The notes under the pieces: generated by a model
What the model was told of the DNA's origin: nothing
The model's database searches: none
Seen by the model: only the letters and a program-made list of their open reading frames with translations
Position numbers and translations under genes: made by a program
In this document: positions 1 through 11,400 of the stretch, one piece after another
Numbering within the stretch: the first letter of the stretch is position 1
How the letters are laid out: every line of letters begins with the position of its first letter
Assembly (NCBI GenBank): GCA_019925795.1
Contig: CM034314.1
Coordinates: 81,154,780 to 81,218,779, forward strand
DNA length: 64,000 nucleotides
From: Dendrobium chrysotoxum
Lineage: Eukaryota; Streptophyta; Magnoliopsida; Asparagales; Orchidaceae
Direction: 5' to 3'

Positions 1-440
1 GCAACACAAGATTGCCTTTTTATGTTTTCTTATAAATAGTTGTGATGTTATGTTTGTAAGTGAGTTCAGTAACTTGTATAAATTCAATACTTTTTAGAGT
101 ACTTCTCTAGTTCACTCTTAGAGTAAAATCTAAGGGAGGCTATGGAAGTATAAAATACAATCATTTGGAGTGTTTAGCCTGTGTTTCTTGAAGGAGTATA
201 GAGGAGATATTTTGATCATTCATGGAGATATCACTCTCATGTATTTTTCATTCTTCCATGAGTTTAATGAAAATGAGTTTGCTTGTTATTCATTCTATGT
301 CTGGCTAATTCTCTTGTTTTGGATTGATGATGTAATGTGCATGTTAAATACTAATGAAGACTCTTATTCTATAATTGTTAAAAGATGTTTTCAATATAAC
401 AAAAATAGTCCCACTGGATTGATGATGTAAGAGGGTTTTT
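1..440. other. AT-rich DNA, no gene recognised
   Basis: Short open frames only, without recognisable domains or codon bias. No repeat, RNA gene or element end could be identified here. Confidence 0.5.
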
Positions 441-1310
441 TTCAAATCGCATGCCAGTTATTCAATTCAGATCGATGTACCGATTCTCCGACTACCAATT
501 CCCAAGTCTGTGCTTCGGCTGGAGTTTTGTTTTGCAGGTGGAGGTTTGCGAGGGGGAGGGTGGCTCCTTTCGCAGGTCAACATTGAATTGAGAAAGAATA
601 AGAAGAGTTCAGATTCAGGAAAGCCTGTACTTGACCGACTACATCACAGTGCTCGGGTAAAGGTGTTAGAAAGCGAGCGGGAAATCTCAAAAAGTGTGGC
701 GTTCTAAAGACCTACCTGTTTTGCTCCCTATTGCAGAAACCCGGACATGCCTCCCTGCAGTATGATAATTCAGCTTATGCAGAAGCGGCTGATCCACTAA
801 GCTTTCTATACAAAGAGTTGATGTCGGTTGCGGGCCAAAGTCACCGGAGTTGCATCTACAAAAATTGGGACTAGCCCTCGTCCTTCACTAACGCCTTCTT
901 TCCTAAACAGAGACTCTTGCTTCTAAAGAGCGGCTGTAATTGAGATCCGGAGATGGAAGATTCATAGAAGACGACTCGGCCTCAGAAGATGTTGGAACTG
1001 CTTATGGCCTTCCGAACAGTTCATCGTAACCAGTGAAAACAGGGAACTCCCTAGCTAGTGGTTCCAGAGATATTGGTCCCTACCTTGGTGAAATGTGAAG
1101 ATTCAAGAGAAGATGTATCAGATACCTGGTCGACCTTGAAGTAAGCATTAGTCGGTCATCCCCTATTCAAATGCGAAGTGTTGAGATATCCGGGCTGTTA
1201 AGCCAAGGACCTCTCGGAGTTCCGGAACCGCCCATTTCTTTATCCTTTTAGCTGCCTTAAACAATGCTTTTACAAGTAGGCTTTTCGTGCCAATACTTAG
1301 CAACTTGATA
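441..1310. other. Possible organelle-derived (mitochondrial-like) insert
   Basis: This block is less AT-rich than the DNA on either side and lacks the A/T runs and C-to-T decay typical of the neighbouring repeats. It holds short open stretches, for example 510-707 and a plus-strand stretch starting near 747, that read like fragments of a real but unidentified protein or intergenic organelle DNA. The texture resembles plant mitochondrial DNA transferred to the nucleus. I could not assign any known mitochondrial gene, so this is a guess from composition only. Confidence 0.25.
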
Positions 1311-1889
1311 TAACTCCAGTTGGACTATTTTTGTTTCTCTTTAAAGAGTTGAGGGACCAAAATAGTCCTTTAATATAATTGAGGATTATTTTGATTTTTC
1401 ATAAAGAGTCAAGAGACCATTTTAGTCATTTTCACATATATATATATATATATATATAATTTGATTTTTTTTAATTATATATTTTCTAACTTCCATCCTC
1501 ATCAAATCAACTGCCTTTTCCCTAACACTAACCCACCCCTTGAAAGAATAAAAAATAAATAGCCTACCTTAAAACTAACTCCCAACCCCATCTCGTCCCT
1601 TCTTTTGTTGTTTCACACAAGCCGAACTCTAGTCTCACCCTTTCTTCCTCCTTGAAATGTGCGAGTACACTGTGCAAATGCATTATTGCATAAATGTATT
1701 GTAAAATATGCACTCCGGTTAAAAAGAAAGACCTTAAATGCATTTTGACAAATTTACTAAACACATGAATTTAAAGTCTAAGAATGCTACGTGGGTTGAA
1801 TTAAAAACCTCTTTTATAAATTCAAATTTATCTATATTTGTTATGACCAATATATCGAACTCCTAAACTTAAGATTTGAGAATGGTGCA
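1311..1889. other. AT-rich intergenic DNA, no gene seen
   Basis: No coding frame or element end is recognisable. The stretch contains a TA dinucleotide run at 1436-1459. Confidence 0.5.
1436..1459. repeat. (TA)n microsatellite
   Basis: A pure AT/TA dinucleotide run of about 12 units. Confidence 0.9.
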
Positions 1890-3147
1890 TCAATTATAAT
1901 AAAGAATTCAAATCAGGTCAAATCCTCTACAAGCAATTTGGCAGAGTAGACAAGGTCAAAAATAATAAAATACAATATTTAATGTCGCCCTGGTGATGGC
2001 CATATTGAAAGAAAATCTCAATAAGAGGGTTCCCTTTTCAAAATGAAAATTGAATATTACAAATATTAATACTTCAAGTGACTTCAATGTTACCTCAATG
2101 ATAGTCGAATTGAAATAAAATCCCAATCAAAGGTGTCCATTCTCAAAATAAAACTTTCGTGTTGTAGATATAAATAGTTCAAGTGACTTCAATATCACTC
2201 GGATGATGGATGCATTGATAGAATATCTCAGCCGATGGGGATCTTATTTTCAAAAATATCTCCAAACTTCAGGCGGCATTACTTCATACCTAAATTTTGA
2301 TAAAAATTTGAAAACACAAAATTTCAAAAAATTCAAATTATTCAAGAAAAATTTATTATTCAAAACTTAAAACAATATCCATCTAATCTCCTCAGTCGGT
2401 TGTCGAAGGTGATAAATTTAAAATTAATCTCAGCTCACAAAGAGAAAATATCTTGTCGAGCATATTGTTACAATTTATTTTAAATGATCTTCCACCATTA
2501 AGGATGTGGCACGTGCTCTCAAATTAATTGTCTTACAGACAATTGACACAACTAAATTGTTATAATCGGGATTCGGGGCACTCTAATCGATTAGTTTTAT
2601 CACGAAATGACACCGTTAAATTATGATCATGGCTAGAACTCGTATGTTCCTCAATAACTAAAAACCTCATAAGCAATGAATCATAGGATGCACTCGATAA
2701 GGCACAAAGTCCTCTGTTAAATATGTTCAACTTTAGTTTATCCTCTTAGACAAATATCCACCTCAGGTTTATAAGGTATTTCTTGACGAAATAACCCATG
2801 GTTGCAGACATGGCCCATTTGGTCATATTAGGTCGACTATCTCCACTGATAAAATAGACTAGGGATCATGATAACCCGGAATGACTGAACCATAAAGTTT
2901 TAATCAAGCTCATCATCATTTCCCCACCATTTGTTTTAAGTGCGAGGTGATAAATTTCAAACCCTATATCAAATTTACTACTATTATACGCTAGGTACTT
3001 AGTGCATATCTAGCAACTAGCTTTAATCAAAAGTATTCTCTCATTTTCAGGAGGGATTATTAACTATAGGAGCTTGCACCTATGATAAAGTTCCGGTGAA
3101 ATGAGGGCGAAATATCTGGGTAGAATCTTATCTGAAACCTAATATAC
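1890..3147 (+). mobile_element. Old Tat-type LTR, major part, interrupted by the young Tat element
   Basis: The reverse complement of this stretch aligns by eye over its whole length with the first 1.2 kb of the intact Tat LTR that starts at 3148. Shared landmarks in order are: the CCCAGATATTTCGCCC stretch, a paired CTATAG hairpin, the GGGTTTGAAATTT stretch, the ATGGTGGGG stretch, the AGTCGACC stretch, the ATATTTGTCTAAG stretch and the TTTGTGAGCTGA stretch. It is strongly diverged and rich in C-to-T and G-to-A changes, so it is an old copy of a related family. Its missing end continues at 27491-27565, on the other side of the young element. The 2000-2250 region contains about three degenerate repeats of one internal segment. 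The left limit is approximate. Confidence 0.85.
3143..3147. repeat. Target-site duplication TATAC, left copy
   Basis: The five bases before the TG of the left LTR are TATAC and are repeated exactly at 27486-27490 after the CA of the right LTR. Five bases is the usual duplication length for Ty3/gypsy integrases. The match proves that the two LTRs belong to one insertion. Confidence 0.97.
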
Positions 3148-4299
3148 TGTGGGCTCCGAAAATTCGGCCCCGGCCTCCGCCCGGTTTTTTTTGTGCTTTC
3201 TTTTAGGGGGGAGTTTTAACAGGTTATGTTCCGGGGTAAATTTTGGAAGGCAGATGAGATAGTAGATAAGACACTACCCAGAGATTTCGCCCTCATTTAG
3301 CGAGGACTTTATGATCTGAGTTCTGGTTTCCTATAGGCGCAAGCCCCTATAGTTAATTACCCCTCCCGGTAACGAGAGAGAACTTTCGATTAAGGCTAGT
3401 CGTCGATCAGATACGTAAAAATACGTGAATCTGGCATATAGTAGCAGCAAGGGTTTGAAATTTGAAGAATTTGGGAATTTGGAAGATTAGAAGATTTGGA
3501 GATTTCATATCTAAAATTGGAAATATCACCATCTTGCACTTAAAGCGGATGGTGGGGGAATGGATGATAGACCCGATCAAGATCCCATGGTTCCGTCATC
3601 CCGGGCCATCGTGGTCCCTGGTCTACTTAGTCAGAGGAGGTAGTCGACCCAACCTGACAGAAGGATCCTTGTCGGCAGCCATGGGTTGCTTCGTCCAAGG
3701 GTACCTTGTAGACCTGGGGGGAATATTTGTCTAAGGGGACAAATTTGAACCCACCTTAGCTAACAGAGGGCTTGGTGCCCTATCGATCATATCCTATTGA
3801 TTCATATCTCAAGGATTTGATGCCATTGGGGAGCATACGGGCTCTGGCCATAACCATAATATAATGGTGCCATTTAGCGGCAACCACCTGGTTCAGAGGG
3901 CCCCGAGTCATAACCGTTTATCCTGCAGTGCCATTTGGAGGCAAAACTGCCGGTTAGAGGACTCGTACCACGTCCTTGTTGGCAAGAGATTGTTGAGAAT
4001 GGATCCTAGTAATATTTTCGACCAGGCATTAGCTTTTTTGTGAGCTGAAGTAAATTTTAACTTGTCCATCCCGGCAAACTGTTGCGGAGGGTGGATGAAT
4101 TTTGCTTTGAGTGGTTTGATAGTTGAATTTCAATTTTTAAATATCTGGAGTTGGAAAGATTTTTGGATTTTGGGATTTTTCAGAAGATTGGATTTTGTAG
4201 GGAATTTGGGGGGTATTTAGAATGATCTGTGTGGAATGGACCCCTCCGGTTGAGATTTGCTGTCAACGCGGCCATCATCGGGGTGAAAGGGGTTGTTTG

Positions 4300-4307
4300 T
4301 ATTTATA
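4300..4307 (-). promoter_or_regulatory. Candidate TATA box of the LTR sense promoter
   Basis: The minus strand reads TATAAATA, within a moderate-GC context suitable for a core promoter. If used, transcription would start about 30 bp further on, near 4270, leaving about 1.1 kb of R-U5 and 4 kb of U3. The identical site in the 5' LTR is at 23531-23538, and that copy would drive gag-pol. No other TATA site was checked exhaustively. Confidence 0.5.
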
Positions 4308-4630
4308 GGTTAAACCTTGTCGACTCTATCAAGCTGTTGATAGAGGATCGGGTTTCATGGGCTTTATGCCTTTGTTAGTGAATTCTCTTGATATAGGCCT
4401 TGAAGGCCTAATATGAACGTATAAAATAAATATCCCGGTCGATCTTGCGACCGCATATTTATTTAATAGTTCGAGCCGTGTCAACTCCTATTTACCTGAA
4501 TAGAAGGATCGGGCTCGAACCTGAATTCACTCGTTGACCCGCGCAGCATCCCTAGGCGTCACGTGTGTACCAATAACACGCTCGCCGGGGCCCATGCGGG
4601 TGTTTGTCATTAGATATACTTCATATAATA

Positions 4631-5219
4631 CGATTATAGTGTCAAATGATATACTAGAGTAAAACCCTTTGCTTATACAACAGGATGATTTGGAATACGA
4701 TAGCAATGTCAAATGGCATACTAGAGTGAAACCCTCTGCTTATACAGCAAGAGGATTTGGAATACGATAGCAATGTCAAATGGCATACTAGAGTGAAACC
4801 CTCTGCTTATACAGCAAGAGGATTTGGAAATAGAATAGCAGTGTCAGATGACACTAGAGTGAAACCCTCTGCATTTGTGGCAGGAGGATTTGGAAATAGA
4901 ATAGCAGTGTCAGGTGACACTAGAGTGAAACCCTCTGCATTTGTGGCAGGAGGATTTGGAAATAGAATAGCAGTGTCAGGTGACACTAGAGTGAAACCCT
5001 CTGCATTTGTGGCAGGAGGATTTGGAAATAGAATAGCAGTGTCAGGTGACACTAGAGTGAAACCCTCTGCATTTGTGGCAGGAGGATTTGGAAATAGAAT
5101 AGCAGTGTCAGGTGACACTAGAGTGAAACCCTCTGCATTTGTGGCGGGAGGATTTGGAAATAGAATAGCAGTGTCAGGTGACACTAGAGTGAAACCCTCT
5201 GCATTTGTGGCAGGAGGGG
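4631..5219. repeat. 66-bp tandem repeat array in LTR
   Basis: About nine units built around TAGAGTGAAACCCTCTGC repeat every 66 bp; the first few are 67-69 bp and more diverged. Because the unit is a multiple of three, long repetitive open frames appear on both strands, but these are a by-product and no gene is called. The matching array in the other LTR is at about 23862-24450. Confidence 0.93.
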
Positions 5220-5520
5220 TGTCCAGCTGGTGGTTACTAGCGCTAGATGCACATGATTGTATTTTGGGTTCTGTTGGCGCCTTTTGCTTGCTTGTACGAA
5301 GGTTACAAGTTCGGCGGTGTGGCGTCTGGCTTTAGTAACCCGTGACCTCTTACTACCGATTCCCTGTTCTTGCTTACAGGTAAATCGTAGTGTCGTCACC
5401 TGATTGCCACAATGTACCTCCTTGTTCTGTTATAGACTCCCTTTTCCTATTCACCGGGAATCGGGTCTATGACTCACATAGGAATCAATAAGCTGCTCCT
5501 TCATTCTGGCATCATTTCTT

Positions 5521-5705
5521 GAAGCAACTTTGGAACACCAGGAAGTTTAGTTCGAATTTGTTCAAACATCTCTTCCATCTAAGAAGAAACTTTGGAACAC
5601 CAGGAAGTTTAGTTCGAATTTGTTCAAACATCTCTTCCATTTAAGAAGAAACTTTGGAACACCAGGAAGTTTAGTTCGAATTTGTTCAAACATCTCTTCC
5701 ATTTT
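5521..5705. repeat. 62-bp tandem triplication in LTR
   Basis: Three units contain AACTTTGGAACACCAGGAAG followed by a shared tail; the second and third start at 5581 and 5643. The other LTR carries the same array at about 24752-24936. Confidence 0.93.
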
Positions 5706-6374
5706 TTTACAGGAGATGTCCCTCATGCTGGTCGACTCTGCTTGAGAGGTCAGCTGGTATTCCTACTCATCACATGCCCTTGTATACATTTGTGCCCACA
5801 GGGGTTCTCCATGATCACAACGTACCCGCTGTTGTTATCCACAAATGAGTTGTACTTATCAGCAGGGGCCGGCCATATCCAATACGATTTCCCTGAGGTG
5901 TTTGTAGGAGAATAATTGTACCATATCCACCTTTCATCAATTTCAGGTGGTCTTAATCGTACTTGTCTACAGCTACGGGCCCTCCACTATCGATTGCCAG
6001 CGTTGCCTTTCTCAATCAACAGGCATAATTATTTGCATGATAAATCTTTGATTGCTGCAGGTGGGTAGTACTTGTACTTTTGCAATTGACTGATGTTTAA
6101 GTCAATTACACTTGGAAGTCCACTGCGAGTCCCCTGATTTTGGCATTTAGGACTCGGTTCTCTGCAGTTCAGTTCAAGTCCCTTGCTTGTTCAGCTCGGA
6201 TTCAGTTCCCCGATTGTCTGAGCTCTATGCACTTCTTGTTTGAGTATTGACCCTCTTAATTGTTGTTCAAGTTAGATGTCCTTTATTGTCCAGGTTTTGT
6301 GTACTTTAGTGAAAATTTCGGCAGCATCCCGGCATATCCCCCGTTTGGGGGGAAATGTAGGGAGCTGGGCCTTC

Positions 6375-7020
6375 CCACCACGCTACAAGAGCGTGTATGG
6401 TAGGTGTCTTTAGACACCGCGGCCGTACATCTTTCATCCCACCACGCTACAAGAGCGTGTATGGGGTCTTTAACAGTAACAGTACGAGAGCACCAGTGGT
6501 TTTCCCTACCACGCTACAAGAGCGTGTATAGAGCTTACCCACCTCGTTGTATGCCTCGCACCGGGCTCCCTCCTACCGTGCTACAAGAGCGCGTATAGGT
6601 GGTTCTCCGGTCCGCCGCAAACACCGAAAATGGGATTCTGGGTGATTCCCCTCCTCGTTGTAAGCATCGCACCGGGTTTCCTCCTACCGTGCTACAAGAG
6701 CGCGTATAGGTGGTTTGCCGGTCCGCCGCAAACACCGAAAATGGGATTCTGGGTGATTCCCCTCCTCGTTGTAAGCACCGCACCGGGTTTCCTCCTACCG
6801 TGCTACAAGAGCGCGTATAGGTGGTTTGCCGGTCCGCTGCAAATGACGAGAATAGGGATCTGAGTTTAGGGATTATACCTGTGCGGGGTTGACGGCGCTG
6901 ATGTCGATGTCGAGGACTGTCCCCACCACGCTACAAGAGCGCGTATAGGGCTTACCTGCCTCGTCGTACCTGTTGCACTGGATTCCCCCCCACCGTGCTA
7001 CAAGAGCGCGTATAGGAGGT
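6375..7020. repeat. Eight-copy hairpin repeat array in LTR
   Basis: The core CTACAAGAGCGYGTATRG occurs at about 6383, 6447, 6513, 6581, 6692, 6803, 6931 and 6998. Each core sits in a small inverted repeat, CACGCT-ACAAG-AGCGTG or the variant CGTGCT-ACAAG-AGCGCG. The middle copies also form a 111-bp tandem repeat. The other LTR has the same array at about 25606-26251. Confidence 0.9.
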
Positions 7021-7125
7021 CCGCCAGCGCATCAAGTGCGTCGAGGACAGGATTTGAGACTTACCTTGCGTGCGTCGTCGGCGACGGTGTCGGCTCGCGG
7101 GGCAAGAGGGGAGTACATTTCTTTA

Positions 7126-7460
7126 TCATTTATTATAACTAATTACAATTAATAAAAACTATTACAATTAATAATAATTAATATAATTAATTATTATTAA
7201 CGAAGTAATCATAATTAATTAAAAATAATTAATTATTATTAATAACAATTAACTATTATTAATTAAATAATTAATTATAATTAATTGATATTAATTATAA
7301 TTAATTAAAAAATTAAAAGTAATTAATTAATTATTAATATTAATTAATTAAAATTAATTAATCATGATTAATTAACATTATTAATAATTAATTCTATTAA
7401 TATTAAATAATTATAATAAGTTAAAATTAATTCATAATTAATATAAATAATGATAATTAG
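7126..7460. repeat. AATTAATT-rich block in LTR
   Basis: More than 300 bp are made almost only of A and T, dominated by TAATTAATTA-type palindromic words. It separates the GC-rich hairpin array from the GC-rich block next to the inner LTR end. The second copy lies at about 26357-26692. Confidence 0.9.
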
Positions 7461-7519
7461 GTAGGATTTAAACTTGATTTTGAATAGGATTAGTTTAGCA
7501 TTTGAGCAGGATTAGTGAA

Positions 7520-8203
7520 TTTAAAAGCTCACAGAGGAATAAATCCTCTGTTTCCTCTCTCTGCTATAACAGGATTGAGCCGAAGAAGTGCGCAGAGGGG
7601 AGATAGTCACCTTCACAGTGAGTGAGCTTCCGTCGTTGTGTCCGATTAGACGGGAAAGGGAGTCGTTGAGCAAGGCGAAGCCGAACAGCAACGAGGGACG
7701 CGGGGGAGTCCACAGCAGGCTAATTCCTAGTCGCTGCCTCCGATCGTAATGTCGTGACTTCCGATCCACTCGGGAAGGCGCGTCGTCGAATGAGCGAAGC
7801 TGAGCAACGGCGGAGAAGCGAAGTCGTGCGACAACGAAGGAGCGGGGTCGAACTGCACGAAGGAGTCGGAGGAGCAGCTCGCGCAATCTTCACAGCAGGC
7901 GAGCTCTGTTGTTGCTCCCGATCGCAATGTCGTAACTTCCGATCGACAGGAAGGGAGCGCCGTCGGGAGAGGCGAAGTCGAATAGGGACTGGGAGCCGAA
8001 GAAGCTGCGAGAGGGGAGATGGTGTCGTGAGTTCAGTAAACCGAAGAGCAGAGGCTTCGGTCTCATTTTAACGCCAAGGGAGATCGTGGGGTGAAGCGAC
8101 GTCGACGTGTGAATTGCGAGATCCACGGGATCTGGACAGCGACAACGTGGGAGGCAAATCGCGTGAGAAGCGGTTTCTTCGTGCGAATTCAGGCGCTAGG
8201 CAG
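7520..8203 (+). promoter_or_regulatory. Putative antisense promoter and leader exon in the LTR
   Basis: This GC-rich block lies upstream of the antisense gene and ends in a strong donor, GGCAG then GTATGTAGG, with the intron starting at 8204. A matching acceptor, TTCAAGCAG, ends at 8399, four bases before the ATG at 8403. That arrangement fits a non-coding first exon in the LTR spliced to the coding exon in the internal region. The transcription start is unknown. Because LTRs are duplicated, the same leader and donor (27436) also exist at the right edge, facing host DNA. Confidence 0.45.
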
Positions 8204-8253
8204 GTATGTAGGATTTTTTTGTTTATTTGCTGTCTACAGTATGCGGGTCAACA

Positions 8254-8265
8254 AATGCCCCCCAA
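8254..8265 (-). other. Candidate polypurine tract / plus-strand priming site
   Basis: Immediately before the 3' LTR in sense direction the minus strand reads TTGGGGGGCATT. It is G-rich but short and ends in a non-purine CATT, so it is an imperfect polypurine tract. It is positioned correctly to prime plus-strand synthesis. The same AAATGCCCCC (plus strand) recurs at 11995-12004 and 13051-13060. Confidence 0.4.
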
Positions 8266-8402
8266 CAAAGGTGGTGTGTGCTTGGAGCACGCCACGTTTG
8301 TTGTGTTGCTGTTTGTCACATTTTTTTGTAATTTTCTTTCGTGTACATAGCACCTTCTCGTTGCCAGTTTCTGATGTATTTTCACTTTCCTTCAAGCAGG
8401 AA

Positions 8403-11400
8403 ATGTTTAGCTGGCGCCGATCTGCGGATTTGACCCCTGATGAGCCCAGTGAGGCTGCCATTTGGGAGGTCATTGATAGACATGATCCTCGAGGTGATGC
8501 TGATATTCGTGATAGACTGGAGCAGCACGGGGATATGTTGCGGGGTCGTGACACTTTCTGCGGTTTCTTCTCACGTTCGCCCCTGCTTTCAGTTCTCTCA
8601 CCGGACTCCATAGAATTTGATAATCCTACTGAGTGGGTCACCAGTATCAGATTGCAATGTGGGGAGTACAATCCTGTAGACAGTACCATTGATCAGATTA
8701 GCTGGGGCATGTGCGACGTTCTACAGCCAGCAGCTGATATTCTTGAGCCTGTAGGACAGTCGAGATTGCTGAGTCATCGCCAGCTACATTCTAAGACATT
8801 AGGGTGGCCGCATGACTCTACAGTTGGGAGGATGCAGAGTCCTGCTGCTGGGTACACTTGTTGGTGCAAATATGTTCTGAGGGCCCACAGATACACTCTT
8901 CAGGAGGCTGGCATTTACGAGGCTGTGTACGCCTCTCTGTTTGACTTTGGACAGATTCCCCCTTCTTGGGCCCGCGGATTGGTAGAGTTTTGGGACAGTG
9001 GCAGCAACACCTGCTGGGTAGGGCCAGAGGAGCTGACAGTGACACTTTCAGATTTACAGGCTGTGTCAGGATTACCCGTCGTTGGAGGCTATTTTGAGGA
9101 GTGTATTCCTCCTGACGTGGAGTTGTTTCGTAGGGTGCCTTCAGCAGATGGAAGCAGGAGGGGCAGACTAGTTCTTCCAGACATCTACCCAGCCCTTCTC
9201 CAGCATTACCGTCAGGTGTACACATCTTCTGATCTGTCGACGCGTGCTGGAGCTGCTATGCCAGTGGACACCTGGGTTCGTAGTTTTCTCCTAGACAGTT
9301 GTTTGTCTACTACTGCTGTATCGTTGCATGATCCCTTTGAGTTTGGCCTACGACCCGGAGTTTTACTGTCAGAGGATACTGCAGAGCCTTCTTCAGTCGG
9401 TTGCAGGTCTCCTGCATTACCAGGCATAGATGAGGATTTACTCTTGGCGGGATTTTTAGCCACGTGGTTGTGCATTTTTGTTCTCCCACTCAGAGTTGGA
9501 TCTGTACGCTGTAGTGTTCTTCTAGCAGCCAGTCAGCTTTCTCAGGGGCAGCGCCTCTCTTTGGCTCCACCAGTGCTTGCTAGGATTTACAGGGCCCTCT
9601 GCACAGCTTCTGAGGCGACCTCCCTTGAGCTGCGGGGTTTGGTTTTACCGTGGCACTACTTGTATGGCTGGATTCATCTACATATCCGAGGTGCTTTTTC
9701 ATGTTTGGAGTGCCCTCAGTACTTTTTGGAGAGGGGATACCCGACAGTCATGCAGTTGGCACAGGCTTCCTCTACCTTGGAGTTAGAGCGAGTGCGACTT
9801 TTCTTCTTTGCTCCGCACCTGGTTGTGGACCGTTTCGCTGTTGTTCATCAGCCAGATGTTGTTGGCTTGCCATCTTACTTGAGTGAGCAGGTTATTGCAG
9901 ACGGATTTGATAGACAGAGGAGATGTGTTCTCCTGCAGAGTAGGGGCACCCTGAGAGTAGCTGAGTACTTTGTCAGCTTACGCCCGGGTTGGTTATGTCA
10001 TCGTTCTGGCAATATCGTGATATTGGAGGGGTATCAGCCGAACAGAGTTGCTCGCCAGTTTGGCTTCTCCCAGGCTACAGCATATGATGGACGGCCGCTT
10101 ATTCCTGGGGTAGCCGATACTAGACACACTGACGTAGTTCCTCAGGAGGCCCGTTTATATGCAGCTTCTGCAGTGTGGTTGCATCTGCTGAGATTTGGTA
10201 CTGGCTCTACTTTCCGTATAGCTCCTCCCCACAGTCATACTGGTGTCAGTTACACACACTTGACCTGGGTACGACTCTCTTTTGCCCCTTTTCTAGAGCG
10301 CGGTGCCCGGACGTACGAACGCCGAGTACACACTTTGGGGTTACCGAGGGGACGGAGACCCTCACGAGGCTCTTTGCGGGTCAGGGATGATAGAGGTAAT
10401 TTCTTTGTTAATTCTCTTGTTAATCTTTATCCTGTTGGCTGGTTATTTAGTCTTGTATCTTCTCTCGATTTTGGTGCAGGGAGGCACAGTGAGAGCCATA
10501 CTGCTACTGAGAGTACTGCGCCCTCTCCTGTTAGGGCACGAGTTACAGATCCTGCTCCACACCGCACCGAGACACCTCGGTCTTCTCGTGGGCGTTCCGG
10601 TTCCCGACGTACTGAGCCTTCCCCTACTTATGCAGACCCGGTAGCTAGTTCCGTGCCAGAGCACTTTCTTACTCCTGAGGAGGCATCAGCGGATCCTCGG
10701 TTGTCAGACTTTTCAGGGTATAGTGCTCCTGATTCCTCTTCATATTTCAGCTTTCAAGTGGATCCATATGGGTCATTTTGGTCCGGAGAGGCGTTTGGAG
10801 AGAGACCTATTTGGCCTGGTGAGTCATCAAGAGCTGGTGCAGCTTTACCTGGGGAGCCTCCTGTCGTACCGCCGTACACACCTACGGTCTTAGACTTAGT
10901 ACCAGTAGCAGCAGCACCTTACTCCGAGGCACTTCCCAGTGGCCTTTCCAGCTCTTACCCTGAGGTCCATCCCAGTGACTTTGCTAGCTCCTCTTCAGGT
11001 ATGCTGTTATTTTAATTTCATATCTCACACTTTCTCTCCTCTTCTTTTCTCTCTTTCTTCTTTTTTTATTGCTTGTGGATTCTCTTGTAGTGCCTGCAGA
11101 AGCAGACTATGTATCAGAGATTCGTTGTCACGCTCCTGTAGCTTCTGACCCTTGGCACGGAGATATGTACGGTCACTGTACGAACTTTCTTCATGACTTG
11201 ATAGCCCGAGTGGACCCTGGCTCACCTGATTCCATGGGACAGTTCACCTCTACTGCCAATTACACCCTTGGTTTACTAGCGCAGCTTGGGTTAGAGACTT
11301 CAGAGATGCAGTACTGGGAGACCTTATGCAGAGAGACTGAGTTTTACATCAAGAGATTGCAGTCTCTTTCCATTATGCGCACCAGGGTTTCTTTGATAGA

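Larger units (their letters stand above)
3148..8253 (-). repeat. Tat element 3' LTR (left copy), 5,106 bp
   Basis: It begins TGTGGGCTCC and ends GGGTCAACA on the plus strand and matches 22378-27485 almost exactly. Differences seen are one extra T in the T run near 3191, one A in an A run near 7310, and substitutions near 3465, 4738, 5360, 8094 and 8191. In element sense U3 starts at 8253 and U5 ends at 3148. The LTR is modular: a proximal 1.2 kb that would be R-U5, a 66-bp tandem array, a 62-bp array, a hairpin-bearing array, an AT-rich block and a GC-rich block. No separate gene is needed to explain the open frames inside it. Confidence 0.96.

Noticed and set aside
4757..5335. 192-codon repetitive frame and its 125-codon antisense partner (also at 23988-24566) as genes
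   Set aside because: Both come from the 66-bp tandem repeat, whose length keeps all frames open; there is no domain and the array lies inside an LTR.
6375..7020. CRISPR array
   Set aside because: Repeat spacing is irregular, spacers repeat each other, and the DNA is plant LTR.
7754..8071. Arg-rich frame in the GC block of both LTRs as a protein
   Set aside because: High GC alone keeps frames open on both strands here; composition is low-complexity Arg/Ser and no domain is seen.
8091..8402. ATG at 8091 as the start of the antisense protein
   Set aside because: It lies in the LTR and the stretch to 8402 contains a strong donor and acceptor; the residues there are Cys/Phe-rich without PMD similarity.
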